Source: Episyrphus balteatus (Eukaryota > Arthropoda > Insecta > Diptera > Syrphidae). From it: a stretch of DNA of 64,000 nt. The notes under the pieces are model-generated. The model ran no database searches. It saw only the letters and a list, made by a program, of their open reading frames with translations, and had not been told where the DNA came from. This document shows, in pieces, positions 49,001 through 59,737 of this stretch. Numbering within the stretch: the first letter of the stretch is position 1; every line of letters begins with the position of its first letter. The position numbers and the translations under genes were made by a program. Location of the stretch: contig NC_079134.1 in NCBI RefSeq assembly GCF_945859705.1, positions 12,193,545 through 12,257,544 on the forward strand, written 5' to 3'.

Positions 49001-52000
49001 TTATTAATCCAAGTAATATAACATTTTTATTTGAAGCTTTTAAACAAATACCTATAAGATATGATAATACTGTCAAAAAAAAAAAAGAGTAATCAAACAT
49101 ACCTTAATATCCGTTGGAATTTTAACGAAATTTTGTTTGTGGCTTATTCATCGATAACCAAGAAGAATCGATGAAGAATTCAGGAAGTAGATAAAATATT
49201 TGTATGACATTGGTAGCTAAGGTTTATTTTTACGTCACGCAAAACTAAACATTTTTATATGATTTTGAACTTCGTCTTTCCCAATTCACACATACTTTTC
49301 TCTACGCAAATAAAAGCTCTTTTAAACCATTTTTTTAAGACAAATGTATTAATGTTTGATGTGAAATTCCAGAGACATCTTTATCATTTAAAAAAAAAAT
49401 AACTTTACTTCCATGTTTATTCCATAACTGCCCTAGTTCCCACACAAAAACAAAAATTTAAATTAAAAACTTTCAAATTAAATAAGCCCACCTACCTTAC
49501 CTTTTTTAAACCTAAATACTCTGATTACTTATATCGATAATTGCCAAAAGCCCCCATTTACCCAACTACACAACTCACGCACATTCCATCCATTCCAAAC
49601 ACGCAGAGCACAGGTAGAGAATTCTTTCAATTCACATCTACATGTCAAACTCTTTTAGTTAAATTTAAGTATAACAAAATAAACTCCCTCTTTCAGTATT
49701 TTAATTAGCGGTTAAGTTCGAAATGACAACAATAACAACAACATCCAAGAAAAAAAAATTGAACAAAAGAAATTGTATCTGTATCTGAAAAAAAAAGAAG
49801 AAGAAAAAAAAACAGAACCCAATAATTCATCCTAAATTGTTATTTCTTTATTTTTAGTATTTTTACCGTGTGAAATTCAATTTGAATTTCCTCTTTTTTT
49901 TTTTTGTTTTGTTGGTCACCTTTTTCTCTGCCAAATTAAATAAAGAATTTATATAAATTCCCACACGAATATATAAAAATAAATTTAAAAAGGAAGAATC
50001 TGCAAATCCCCTCTCATCCGATAGTATCTTTGTTTGATTTTTATAAAGATTATTATTATTATTTCAATAAACAAAGAGTATTGGCCTAATACTGGTACCT
50101 TGTGGTATTCCATTTGTAAACATTCATTTATCGAGGAAATTCTACTACTATCTACCTGTAGGTCTAAATGCAAACATCTGGCATTCTTTTTCCTGTGTTC
50201 TATCTGTAGAAAGTGTCACTCATTCCCTCCTGGTTAGGATGACAAATCAATTGGTAAATATTTAATCAGGTGGGTGGTAGCGCTTCTAAGCATAATCTAG
50301 CAACATTTCAATTTGAAATTCTATTACTCATCAACATAAAGACCTCATAGAAACATATCGAGTATCTTTATGAATTGAAACAATGATGAAATACACAGCT
50401 CGGAAGAACAGCTGATTTTTTGTGAGGATGTGGAAAAGAAAAAAAAAGATACTCAACAAAGCAGGGAAATGAAAAACCTGTAGATACACGAAACAAAAAA
50501 ACACACACAGGCACTCTCTCTCTATTCGATACGACCTGTTTTGGCCATATTTAGTCCAGAGCAGCTGATTACAGGTATTTTGTCGCTTCGTACATAAGCA
50601 AAGTATCTGGCTGAAGTTGGTTGTTGTTGTATCTTTACCTCATTTTCACACAACAACACTCGATCAGAGCAAGGTGAGGCAAGGCTGTTTGAGTTTTGTT
50701 TGTTGTTATTTTTTTTTTCTTTTTTGGTCTTCGTCGATTATGATTCTGAACTCGTTCGTTCGCAGCAGAGACAGAGATACGAAAAAAAAAAAAAAGATAC
50801 AACAGAAAATAACCGGCATCTGCTTCTGAGTTGAGTTGCAAGCCAGCACGTAAAGCAGTTATATCTAGTATCCAATAGTTTTGTGTTGACTATATGAATG
50901 TAGCAATGTACTTTACTTTTTGGCCTGAGAAACTCTTTACCTAAATTACAAGGCTCTAGAGTTCCTCTATAAGATAGATAGACGAGCGAGGGGAAAAAAG
51001 ATACTTTTTGTATCTTTTATTTTGCTTGGCTGTGGGAATTTACACGATTCATTTCAAAGTTATACTTGCTAGTTGCTGAGCTGACTGCGCTAAGTCTTGA
51101 GAGTGGCTTTGGTTTTGGCTTATAGCCTAAGCTTGGTTTTGACTTGAATTGACTTGAAGCTGGGCTGTTGGCTTTTAGCATTTCGCTGGCTGTTCATGTT
51201 TGAACATGAATATACGCGCCGTAGAGCCCCCAAAGAATTAACTGTGCGCAGGTGAATGTTTATTAAAGTCGCACTGCTTTGGGCACAGACAAATTTTTAT
51301 TGATACAGGTATATAATGCGCCTGTTATACAGCTGCCTGAGCCTGAACTCCTCTCTCAAAACCACGACGACGGACGACGAGTTGGAATGAAAAATTTGCG
51401 GATTTATTTTAGATACCTTTTCTGGGATCGGGGGATAGAGGTTGTATTTGATGGTTATGGGAGAATTTATAAAGAATAAGCAAAAATATAAGCAGACGTA
51501 ATTGAAGAAGTCGTAATTCATGTTATAGGTATGGATGCAATAGTTATTTGATATTTTTCTTTTATATACATGCAAGTATGGTTACTATTTTATGTGCAAA
51601 TAATATAAAAATATATTTAATTTAATTGAAAGAGGGGCGCACCTAGATTATTTTTTTTTGGAGCAGTACAGGTTTTTATATGTGTGATTTCTGTTTCAGT
51701 TGAAGTGATTCTTTTTTTTTTTTTTGAAAATGATGATGGTTGTATGAAAATAGAAGACAAACGGTATGGCACTCTCTGTTTGAATGTGACATGTTGCAAC
51801 ATGATGATCGTGCGACGATATACTTTGTTGAAGATAGAGCTGCGAGGTATTTTTTGTGGTTCTATTGCAAAATTCATGAAAAATATAATAGAGTGCCACA
51901 GGTGACACTTGTTGGACCTGAATTCTTTAGATAGATTTTTTTTTCTTGGAAATTGTTATGTTTGCTGTGGAACATTCAATGGAAAATGTGAAAGAGAGAA

Positions 52001-52689
52001 AGGAATGTGTTGGAGCCTTAAGTTCGATAAATTCTTTCAAAGTAATAAAACAATGAAAGGGTACTTGAAGGTAGAAGATAGTTAAGGTCGATCTGTTGAT
52101 ACGAAACTTTAGTGTTTATTTTTCATTTAAAGTACAAATGCATTTCAAATCACTTCGAATTTAATGAATTTCAAACGAAAGGAAGAACTTAACAATGTTT
52201 TATAACAGATTATAACAGTTTTTTTTTTTTTTTTTTTACAAGAAAGTAAACGAACAGAACCAAAACACAACTAATCAATCCGTGTTGCCCACTGATCTCT
52301 ATGGCTGCTAACTACTACTGCTTAACTACTCCATCTAGTACAATTGCTTTTCGGGCCAAGTAGATAGGAATTGCATTGATTTCGGCTATTAAAAAACTAA
52401 GCACTGATTTTTCAAGATTAAGTCTTAAAATTCCAATTCATAATTATATAATGTAAACAAGGCATTCTTAACAAAGAGCAGCTTAATACATATTTGTTTG
52501 AAAGTATTAAATTAAAAACATGCCGCATAAAGTATCTATTATCCCCATTTCTCATTATTTAAACCACGCAGCGCAGCGGTTTTGTTGTGACATTGTTTTA
52601 AATATGAAAACACACACGAGAAAAAACCTTTTCCCCAAAGCCCTCCCAAGGCGGAAAAAAATGCGTGTTGCGGTTTTGTTTCTGATAAT
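44534..52689. other. Long non-coding stretch, probably intron of the gene begun at 44300
   Basis: Starts with the donor at 44534. Contains a (TTTC)n microsatellite and an AG|GT candidate ratchet site at 46967. No exon could be supported. Between about 50.5 and 51.4 kb composition is more balanced (GGCTTTGGTTTTGGCTTATA near 51103), possibly regulatory, but no motif is assignable. Confidence 0.35.
46006..46046. repeat. (TTTC)n microsatellite
   Basis: About ten tandem TTTC/CTTT units without interruption. Confidence 0.95.
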
Positions 52690-52694
52690 GATAC
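52690..52694 (+). repeat. Target-site duplication of the BEL/Pao element, left copy
   Basis: GATAC abuts the 5' LTR and is repeated at 59733-59737 after the 3' LTR. Five bases is the usual duplication length for BEL/Pao integrases. Confidence 0.9.
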
Positions 52695-53187
52695 TGTTCA
52701 ATTCAGAACGTTCTACCGGGGGGAAGCAAACGACTACGTGAAAAACGTACTCCGTTTTTAGGGAGAATTGCGTACTCCGTTTTACGGAAAATTGCGGAAC
52801 GCAAATTCTCCCTATTCTCGAACACACCCACGTTTCGTTTCCTCCCGGTCCGAATTAAAAATTGAACATTGCAGCCAACTTCAACAATAAAAAGCCATTC
52901 AATCACATTCATTCTCGCATCCATTCAAAGTTGTCATTCTCTCATTCCATATTCAACGTCAACCAGCCACCACCACACCACACAAGTAGTACCTACATAA
53001 TTAAACAAAAAAAAAAGAAAAACTTAAAACTATAAAGGAAAATTATAACAATTTATAATTAATAGTGGAAGTAAAATAATAACAAAATAAAGTTAAATTA
53101 AAGAAAGAGAAAAGGAAACTCTTTTAATTGAAAAGAAAAAGGAGAAATCAAAAAAGAAAAACCAAAAGGTACGCCTACGCCCCAACA
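52695..53187 (+). repeat. 5' LTR of the BEL/Pao element
   Basis: Begins TGTTCAATTCAG and ends CCCCAACA (TG...CA). Contains an AATAAA at 52886-52891 that could serve as poly(A) signal, and a hairpin at 52760-52813. A copy of CGTACTCCGTTTT occurs twice within about 28 bp, a tandem duplication absent from the older solo LTR at 5068-5533. Confidence 0.95.
52760..52813 (+). other. LTR hairpin
   Basis: AGGGAGAATTGCG (52760-52772) pairs with CGCAAATTCTCCCT (52800-52813) with one bulge, enclosing a loop rich in TCCGTTTTACGGAA, itself self-complementary. The structure is repeated in the 3' LTR. It could sit near the transcript start or poly(A) site, but its role is unknown. Confidence 0.55.
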
Positions 53188-53189
53188 TT

Positions 53190-53207
53190 TGGTCCATTCG
53201 ACCGGAG
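53190..53207 (+). promoter_or_regulatory. Probable primer-binding site
   Basis: TGGTCCATTCGACCGG starts two bases after the 5' LTR. TGG at this position is the complement of a tRNA 3' CCA. I could not assign the tRNA from the sequence alone; it is not the lysine-type site seen in the arrays elsewhere in this window. Confidence 0.6.
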
Positions 53208-53552
53208 CGCCATATTGGAAATCGAACCTCGTGTGTGAAGCACGAGAAATTACCGAAGCGCTATATTGGTCAAGTAAACGTGGTGTGGGGTTTACACTTT
53301 TTCGCCATCGAATTATTTCGAATAAAAAATTTCGAATTGTGGCCATCAATTGGCCAGATTGCATGTGAGGTGCTTTTTTCATTGAATGCAGCATTTTCGC
53401 ATCCAATGAACACGATCAGCAGCGCATGTACACGGCGACTCTTCACAATTGCAGTGTGCACTAGCCAAGAGTGCGCTTTTTGAGCGAGTCTCATCAAATT
53501 GACTTGCTATTGCCATTCTTCACCAGCTTCTTCTTCATCGTCTTGCATCATC

Positions 53553-53640
53553 ATCAGCATCTTCGTCGTCATCAGCTTCTCCATCATCATCAGCATCTTC
53601 GTCGTCATCAGCTTCTCCATCATCATCAGCATTAAAGTCA
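53553..53640 (+). repeat. 36-bp minisatellite in the BEL/Pao leader
   Basis: A 36-bp unit (CATCATCATCAGCATCTTCG followed by TCGTCATCAGCTTCTC) is repeated about 2.4 times, within a wider TCA/TCG/TCT-rich tract from about 53520 to 53690. Frames on both strands through it are repeat artefacts. Confidence 0.8.
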
Positions 53641-54039
53641 TCACAAGAGTCCTCATCAAAGTATTCATCAAAGTCGTCATCAGATTCACCATATATACGT
53701 CATCAGTTGCAGCCATCATACATTTGAGTTTGTACAGGTACATTTACAATATTTTACCATATGCTTGAGATTTTTATATTATAAAATAAATTTCATTGAA
53801 AGTATTTTGTGCGAAAATTCAGTGCGCTTATTAATACGGTAAAAGGGATATATGTATATTAACGGTAAAAATTGGTACGTTATATACATATATATATATA
53901 TATTGTGTGGGGTATTTACAAACGGTAAAAATTGGTACGTTTTAAATACAGTAAGAAGCGGTAAAATTGATACGCTTGGGTGGTAGGCATTTTTCTTTGT
54001 TGAGTAGATTATCACGCGGTTTTTGCTTTTTCATTTGAA

Positions 54040-57000
54040 ATGAGTTTGGAGGCTTTAATTTTGGCATGCGATGAGCTCGTTGATTTACATGCGTCATTTA
54101 AAGGAAAATCTGCTAGAGAACTAAAAAAATCGGCTTTTGAAGCTTATCGGGTTGAACTTCAAGCACTTTGGCTTGATGTTAAGAAAGCATACAGTGAATA
54201 TATAAGTGCGGCGGCCGCTGATGACGTTCTCATCGCGTCACTCCCTGAGGTTAAGGCAAAATATAGAAACTCTTCGGACACATATATTGAATTTCTCAGT
54301 GATATTTTGGAGGCGACGCGGCCCCAAGAGGTTAGTTTAAAATCGAATAACGAAAAGAGTGATAATGTCGAATTAAAGCATCATATGCATCTTCCGCCGT
54401 GTGAAACGGAAATATTTAGTGGCAATTTTCTCAAATGGCCAGCATTTAGAGACATGTTTACGGCACTTTACATTCGACACGCAAGGTTAAGTCCCGTTCA
54501 AAAACTTTTTCACTTGCGTGCTCGAACTAAAGATCATGCCTTAAGCATAGTCTCTAAATTTGAGATAACAGATGATAATTTCGAGGCTGCTTGGGCAGCT
54601 CTCAAAGAACACTACGAAAATAAAAGGGTTTTAGTGAATAATCATCTAAGTATTTTGCTTGGTCAGGCGCGCATAACGGTTGAATCGGCAGATGCATTAA
54701 AGGAATTGCAGAGCAATATTAATGAAGCTATTATAGCTTTAGAGTCGTATGGTATTGAGGTGAAAAAGTGGGATGCGTTGGTTACATACGTTTGTGCGTC
54801 TCGTCTCCCACCACAGACTTTATCCCTTTGGGAAGAATCACTTGCGAATCCAAAGGAAATTCAATCATGGGAAAAAATGAACATTTTTATCACAAATAGG
54901 TACCGGGTCCTAGATAACGTTTCAGACATGAACAAAGAAGATAAAGTTTTGAAAAATTCGGGTTCAAAACAGCAATCTTCAAGTTCATTTCCACGTGTTC
55001 GAACACATCACGCTCAAGTTAGTTCGCAATGTAAAGTTTGTAAGGGGACTCATGCACTTCGTGTATGCCCAGATTTTTTGAAAATGAGCGTTTCTCAAAG
55101 GAGAAACACTATTCGGAAATTAAAATATTGCTATAATTGTCTAGCATTCAGTCACTTGGTAACCGCCTGCCAGAGTGAAAGTACATGTTTTCACTGTAAG
55201 GGAAAACATCACTCATTGCTACATTTTGACAAATCTCCTTCGGGGAGCTTTACTCCACAAATACAGTCCACTCATTCAACTTCAGCTGCAAGTCAAAATG
55301 CCCAACAACATACTGTACCAAGGGACAGTTCAAATTTCAAGCTTTCAAATACGGAAGAAAGCCCCAATGTTTCGGCAAAAGCATTTTTTGCCAAAACTAA
55401 ACGCACAACTCTTTTAGCTACTGCGATGATTCGGATTCATCACCATCACACTGATTTTGAGTGGAGGGCGCTTATTGATCCGGGTTCGGAAATCTCATTT
55501 ATTTCCGAAGAAGTTCAAAGAAAGTTAAAACTGCCCGTTCAATCGGTTATGGCAACGGTTGCAGGCGTTAATTCCTCGGTAACGGCAACTTCAAACAAAA
55601 TGTGCTCATTCACTCTCAGATCGAAATTCGATAAACAATTTTCACTTTCCGCTCGGGCACTTGTCCTTAAAACGGTTTCGGACAGTTTGCCTTCCATATC
55701 CATTGATATTGGAAATACTCAAAATTTGTTTGACTTTCCCTTAGCGGACCCTTGTTTCAATCAAAGTGGAAAGATTGATTTACTGATCGGTGCAGATTTA
55801 TACCCACTTATTATTCGCGATGGATTAAAATTTAATGTTTTTCAAAGAATTATGGCTCAGAACACAGTTTTCGGATGGGTATTGCTGGGTCCTTTGGAAC
55901 CACCCATTTCTCAAAATAATATCGAATATACTCGATCGCTGTCTTTTTTTAATGAGGTAACGGTGGATGAAGAAATCCAAAGATTTTGGAAACTTGAGGA
56001 GCTTCCACAAATCTTATTTTTAACGGCCGCAGAACAATTCTGCGAAAATCTTTTCGAAAAAACAACGTACCGAGATAAAACGGGTCGGTTTGTTGTAAGG
56101 CTACCGTTTAAAGACGATTCCTTTCAAAGTCCAGGGTTAGGAAATTCGTATGAAATTGCAAAACGTCAATTTCTACGAAATGAAAAGCGTCTTTTATATA
56201 GTCCCATACTTAAAAATGAGTACGATTCGGTGCTCTCGGAATATATTGATTTAGGGCATATGAAACCAAGTGATTCCGCGGATAAGGTTTGCGAAAACGG
56301 CACATCATATGTTATGCCACATCATGCAGTGATTAAACCGGAAAGCCTAACAACAAAAGTTCGCGTTGTTTTCAACGCATCATGTTCCTCTTCAAACGGG
56401 AAGAGTTTAAACGATTTGTTGTATCCAGGCCCGGCACTTCAAACGGATATAACACTCTTGATGTTAAATTGGCGGCTTTATAAGTACGTGTTCAACAGTG
56501 ATGTCGAAAAAATGTATCGACAGATAAAAATATATCCCGATCAAACGCCTTTTCAAAAAATTTTGTTTCGTCAGAACCCGAAAGATGATCTAAGCGTTTT
56601 TGAAATGTTAACACTAACATTTGGGGTTTCCTGCTCCCCATATTTAGCAATTCGTTCTTTGCATCAGTTGGCTAAGGAAGTAAATCGGTCTCATCCTCTA
56701 GCATCAAAAATTCTTTTAAACGAGTTGTTTGTAGATGACGTTCTTTCAGGGGCTCATGACATTTCCACTGCGGTAGAAGCTCAATTCGAATTAATTGAGG
56801 TATTAAAGTCTGCCGGTTTCAATTTAAGAAAGTGGACATCGAACGCGAAGGAGTTACTGAGTCCTCTGCCTAAAGGTTCACTTCTTAACGAAGATTTCCT
56901 AACTATTGATGATAAAAGTTCTGTAAAAATGCTTGGCATAAAATGGAAAGCTACTTTAGATACATTTTCGTTTTCGGTACAATCAATACCACAATCTAAC

Positions 57001-58329
57001 TCTTTCTCAAAACGCTCAGTTCTATCCGTCATTGCAAAATTGTATGATCCTATAGGGTGGTTGGCCCCTATTGTGATCACAGCAAAAATACTGATGCAAC
57101 AAATTTGGAAGGATAAAACTGAATGGGATAGTTGTCTTCTTCCCACCACCGAACAGAGTTGGAAAGTTTTTGTGGCAAGTTTGCCCGAGGTTGCAAATGT
57201 AAGCATACCACGATGGGTGGAATACACTCCGCACGCTGTTTCACAGATCCACGGATTCTGTGACGCGTCCGAAAAGGCTTATGCGGCATGTATTTATTTA
57301 CGAGTGCAACAACAAGATAAAATTACCTCCCATCTCTTGTGGGCGAAATCAAAGGTAGCGCCAGTAAATACTATCTCGTTACCAAGGCTAGAGTTGCAAG
57401 GGGCAGTTCTTCTATCTAAAATGATCAGTTTATTGTCAACAGCTCTTCAAATTCAAAATGTTTCATTAGTTAAGTTGTGGACGGATTCCACTATAGTCTT
57501 AGCCTGGCTTCAAAAACAACCATGTTCATGGCAAACGTTTGTGGCAAACCGAACAGCAGAAATTTTGAAAAATACGGCGGTGACGGATTGGTCGCATGTA
57601 GTTTCGGGTGAAAACCCAGCTGATCTAGCCACGAGAGGAGTATCCCCTGTGGATTTAAGAGAAAGCTCTTTGTGGTGGAATGGTCCCCACTGGTTATTGA
57701 AACCTCAATCAATTTGGCCACAAACCAAGCTTGAACCAGTTGATGAGTCAAATCTAGAAGTGAAAAAGGTAAAGTCGTTTAAACAACAGGTCGTACAGGA
57801 CTTCGAGGAAGATTTAGCTAAATTTTCGAACTGGCCTAAGGCTGTGTGCGTATTTGCTTACATGGAGCGGTTTCATCACTCTTTTAAAAGGCATGGAGGT
57901 ACAAAATATTCTTCTCCGGAACTTTCATATGAAGAATTTAATTTAGCCAAACAAACGTTAATTGTCTTCACACAACAAAAATATTTCAAAAAAGAATATG
58001 GTGATTTAATACAGGGAAAACATTTAGAGTCGAAAAGTTGGTTAGGAAAGTTCAATCCCTTTATTGATGACAAGGGTGTCATGCGTGCGAATGGGAGATT
58101 AGCTTTGTCAACTTTATCGTATAACGAAAAATTCCCCATACTTCTTCCCGTAAAATGTCTTTTTGTTCAACTTTATATACAATACATTCACGAGCTTTCA
58201 CTACATGGTGAAATTCAAATCATGATGCGCATGATAAGATCGGAATATTGGATTCCGCAGGTTAAAAATCTGGTAAAAAGAGTCAAGGGTCAAGAGTTTC
58301 AAAGGGCATTTCAGGAAGGTAGCAGGTAA
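54040..58329 (+). CDS. BEL/Pao polyprotein (Gag-protease-RT-RNase H, truncated in integrase), 1429 aa
   Basis: Single open frame from ATG at 54040. Gag residues about 115-290 show the BEL-type domain (FSGNFLKWPAFRDMF). Three zinc-knuckle-like motifs follow: C331-x2-C-x3-H-x4-C, C364-x2-C-x4-H-x4-C and C383-x2-C-x3-H-x4-H. The aspartic protease motif LIDPGSE has Asp480. Reverse transcriptase has the first catalytic Asp at 821 (FNSDVEKMYRQ) and the FVDD box at 897-900. RNase H acidic residues are Asp1075, Glu1118, Asp1149 and Asp1195. The start of the integrase zinc-binding domain is visible (His1384, His1389), but the paired cysteines and the whole DDE core are absent; after about residue 1415 the frame runs into out-of-frame downstream sequence and stops. 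Family members are usually about 1700-1800 aa. Confidence 0.93.
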   Translation: MSLEALILACDELVDLHASFKGKSARELKKSAFEAYRVELQALWLDVKKAYSEYISAAAADDVLIASLPEVKAKYRNSSDTYIEFLSDILEATRPQEVSLKSNNEKSDNVELKHHMHLPPCETEIFSGNFLKWPAFRDMFTALYIRHARLSPVQKLFHLRARTKDHALSIVSKFEITDDNFEAAWAALKEHYENKRVLVNNHLSILLGQARITVESADALKELQSNINEAIIALESYGIEVKKWDALVTYVCASRLPPQTLSLWEESLANPKEIQSWEKMNIFITNRYRVLDNVSDMNKEDKVLKNSGSKQQSSSSFPRVRTHHAQVSSQCKVCKGTHALRVCPDFLKMSVSQRRNTIRKLKYCYNCLAFSHLVTACQSESTCFHCKGKHHSLLHFDKSPSGSFTPQIQSTHSTSAASQNAQQHTVPRDSSNFKLSNTEESPNVSAKAFFAKTKRTTLLATAMIRIHHHHTDFEWRALIDPGSEISFISEEVQRKLKLPVQSVMATVAGVNSSVTATSNKMCSFTLRSKFDKQFSLSARALVLKTVSDSLPSISIDIGNTQNLFDFPLADPCFNQSGKIDLLIGADLYPLIIRDGLKFNVFQRIMAQNTVFGWVLLGPLEPPISQNNIEYTRSLSFFNEVTVDEEIQRFWKLEELPQILFLTAAEQFCENLFEKTTYRDKTGRFVVRLPFKDDSFQSPGLGNSYEIAKRQFLRNEKRLLYSPILKNEYDSVLSEYIDLGHMKPSDSADKVCENGTSYVMPHHAVIKPESLTTKVRVVFNASCSSSNGKSLNDLLYPGPALQTDITLLMLNWRLYKYVFNSDVEKMYRQIKIYPDQTPFQKILFRQNPKDDLSVFEMLTLTFGVSCSPYLAIRSLHQLAKEVNRSHPLASKILLNELFVDDVLSGAHDISTAVEAQFELIEVLKSAGFNLRKWTSNAKELLSPLPKGSLLNEDFLTIDDKSSVKMLGIKWKATLDTFSFSVQSIPQSNSFSKRSVLSVIAKLYDPIGWLAPIVITAKILMQQIWKDKTEWDSCLLPTTEQSWKVFVASLPEVANVSIPRWVEYTPHAVSQIHGFCDASEKAYAACIYLRVQQQDKITSHLLWAKSKVAPVNTISLPRLELQGAVLLSKMISLLSTALQIQNVSLVKLWTDSTIVLAWLQKQPCSWQTFVANRTAEILKNTAVTDWSHVVSGENPADLATRGVSPVDLRESSLWWNGPHWLLKPQSIWPQTKLEPVDESNLEVKKVKSFKQQVVQDFEEDLAKFSNWPKAVCVFAYMERFHHSFKRHGGTKYSSPELSYEEFNLAKQTLIVFTQQKYFKKEYGDLIQGKHLESKSWLGKFNPFIDDKGVMRANGRLALSTLSYNEKFPILLPVKCLFVQLYIQYIHELSLHGEIQIMMRMIRSEYWIPQVKNLVKRVKGQEFQRAFQEGSR

Positions 58330-58819
58330 TGAAAAATTCACATTCGAAGAATTTACTACCTTGCTTACCCGAATTGAATGCACTTTGAACTCGCGACCCT
58401 TGTCACCGATGTCTGAAGATGTGTCAGATATCGTCCCACTGACCCCTGGTCATTTCCTCACTGGAGGAGTGTTAAATGGTTTGCCCGAACCGTCATATTC
58501 AGATCAATCGTTAAGTATTATAAATCGGTGGAGAAAGTTGCAAATTCTTCATCATCAACTAAGCGCACGTTGGAAAGAGGAATATTTAAAGGAACTCCAT
58601 AAACGGTATAAATGGAAGTATCCCGAAAGAAATGTTCAAATTGACGATCTCGTCATTATACGAAATGAAAATTTGCCCCCAAACGAGTGGCGCCTTGGGA
58701 GAGTCATCAACGTGCACGCCGGACATGATAACAAAATTCGCGTCGCGGAAATTCGAACCGAAAAGGGAATAATCACGCGCTCGATTGCCAAAATTTGCAT
58801 CCTTCTACCTCAAAAGTAA
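58277..58819 (+). pseudogene. BEL/Pao polyprotein C-terminal fragment, frame +1 to the main ORF
   Basis: An open frame from 58277 (first Met 58361) to a stop at 58817-58819, shifted by one base relative to the 54040 frame. It contains ECTLNSRPLSP, the end of the integrase region, then GHFLTGG, WKEEYLKELHKRYKW and NLPPNEWRLGRV, typical of the C-terminal domain (DUF5641) of BEL/Pao polyproteins. It was originally part of the same polyprotein. A deletion with its breakpoint near 58277-58290 removed the integrase core and changed frame, so this part can no longer be translated with the rest unless frameshifting occurs. Confidence 0.85.
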
Positions 58820-59239
58820 AGTGAAAAACGATTTTTTCTTAAATATAGATGAATTTGAGTATAATGAAAACAAATTCGTAAAAGAGATAAAGGAAAATTG
58901 CTTACCATTCGTAAAAAAAAAAAAAAACAAAAAACAAAAATATATGAATTTATATAGGGAAGGTATGGTAAGGAGCTCGAATTTTCGCATCTATATATAC
59001 ATTTATTATAATTTTTAGTTATTGCCTGCCGAAATTTCAAGCATAGGGATAAAATTTGTATCTCGTACTTTTAATTTTGCAAATTAAAATTCTTGTATCA
59101 TTCCAAATTTACTAATTTCTTTATTAAAATTGAATTAAGTCATAAAAGTAAATAATTTAACTCTTCATCATTTGTTCTGGTGTGTTGGTGGTTTGTTTTA
59201 GCTAATTTTATAGTTGCAAGGTTGCAAGGCGGGCGGTAA
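58820..59239 (+). other. BEL/Pao 3' untranslated region
   Basis: AT-rich, no envelope-like frame. A G-rich, cytosine-interrupted stretch (AAGGCGGGCGG, 59226-59236) just before the 3' LTR stands where the polypurine tract should be. Confidence 0.6.
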
Positions 59240-59732
59240 TGTTCAATTCAGAACGTTCTACCGGGGGGAAGCAAACGACTACGTGAAAAACGTACTCCGT
59301 TTTTAGGGAGAATTGCGTACTCCGTTTTACGGAAAATTGCGGAACGCAAATTCTCCCTATTCTCGAACACACCCACGTTTCGTTTCCTCCCGGTCCGAAT
59401 TAAAAATTGAACATTGCAGCCAACTTCAACAATAAAAAGCCATTCAATCACATTCATTCTCGCATCCATTCAAAGTTGTCATTCTCTCATTCCATATTCA
59501 ACGTCAACCAGCCACCACCACACCACACAAGTAGTACCTACATAATTAAACAAAAAAAAAAGAAAAACTTAAAACTATAAAGGAAAATTATAACAATTTA
59601 TAATTAATAGTGGAAGTAAAATAATAACAAAATAAAGTTAAATTAAAGAAAGAGAAAAGGAAACTCTTTTAATTGAAAAGAAAAAGGAGAAATCAAAAAA
59701 GAAAAACCAAAAGGTACGCCTACGCCCCAACA
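59240..59732 (+). repeat. 3' LTR of the BEL/Pao element
   Basis: 493 bp, matching the 5' LTR throughout in my comparison (same conceptual translation at 59248-59469 and 52703-52924). Followed directly by the duplication GATAC at 59733-59737. Confidence 0.95.
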
Positions 59733-59737
59733 GATAC

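Larger units (their letters stand above)
52695..59732 (+). mobile_element. BEL/Pao LTR retrotransposon, young but integrase-deleted
   Basis: A 7038-bp element with two 493-bp LTRs (52695-53187, 59240-59732) that agree throughout as far as I compared them, and a perfect GATAC duplication. Internal order is primer-binding site, a leader of about 850 bp, one long Gag-protease-RT-RNase H frame (54040-58329), and a C-terminal fragment in the next frame (58277-58819). The gene order and the family-specific Gag, aspartic protease and C-terminal domains place it in BEL/Pao. The integrase catalytic core is missing. There is no envelope-like frame. The near-perfect LTRs imply recent insertion, presumably with integrase supplied by a relative unless the deletion happened after insertion. 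Confidence 0.95.

Noticed and set aside
50617..51575. Several 60-90 codon frames in a more balanced-composition stretch
   Set aside because: Frames overlap on both strands, with no splice signals or domain motifs to choose among them.
53507..53768. Met/Leu- or Ile/Ser/Val-rich frames on both strands
   Set aside because: Translations of the TCATCAGC minisatellite inside the BEL/Pao leader.
56781..57289. Minus-strand frames up to 148 codons
   Set aside because: Antisense shadows of the BEL/Pao polyprotein.
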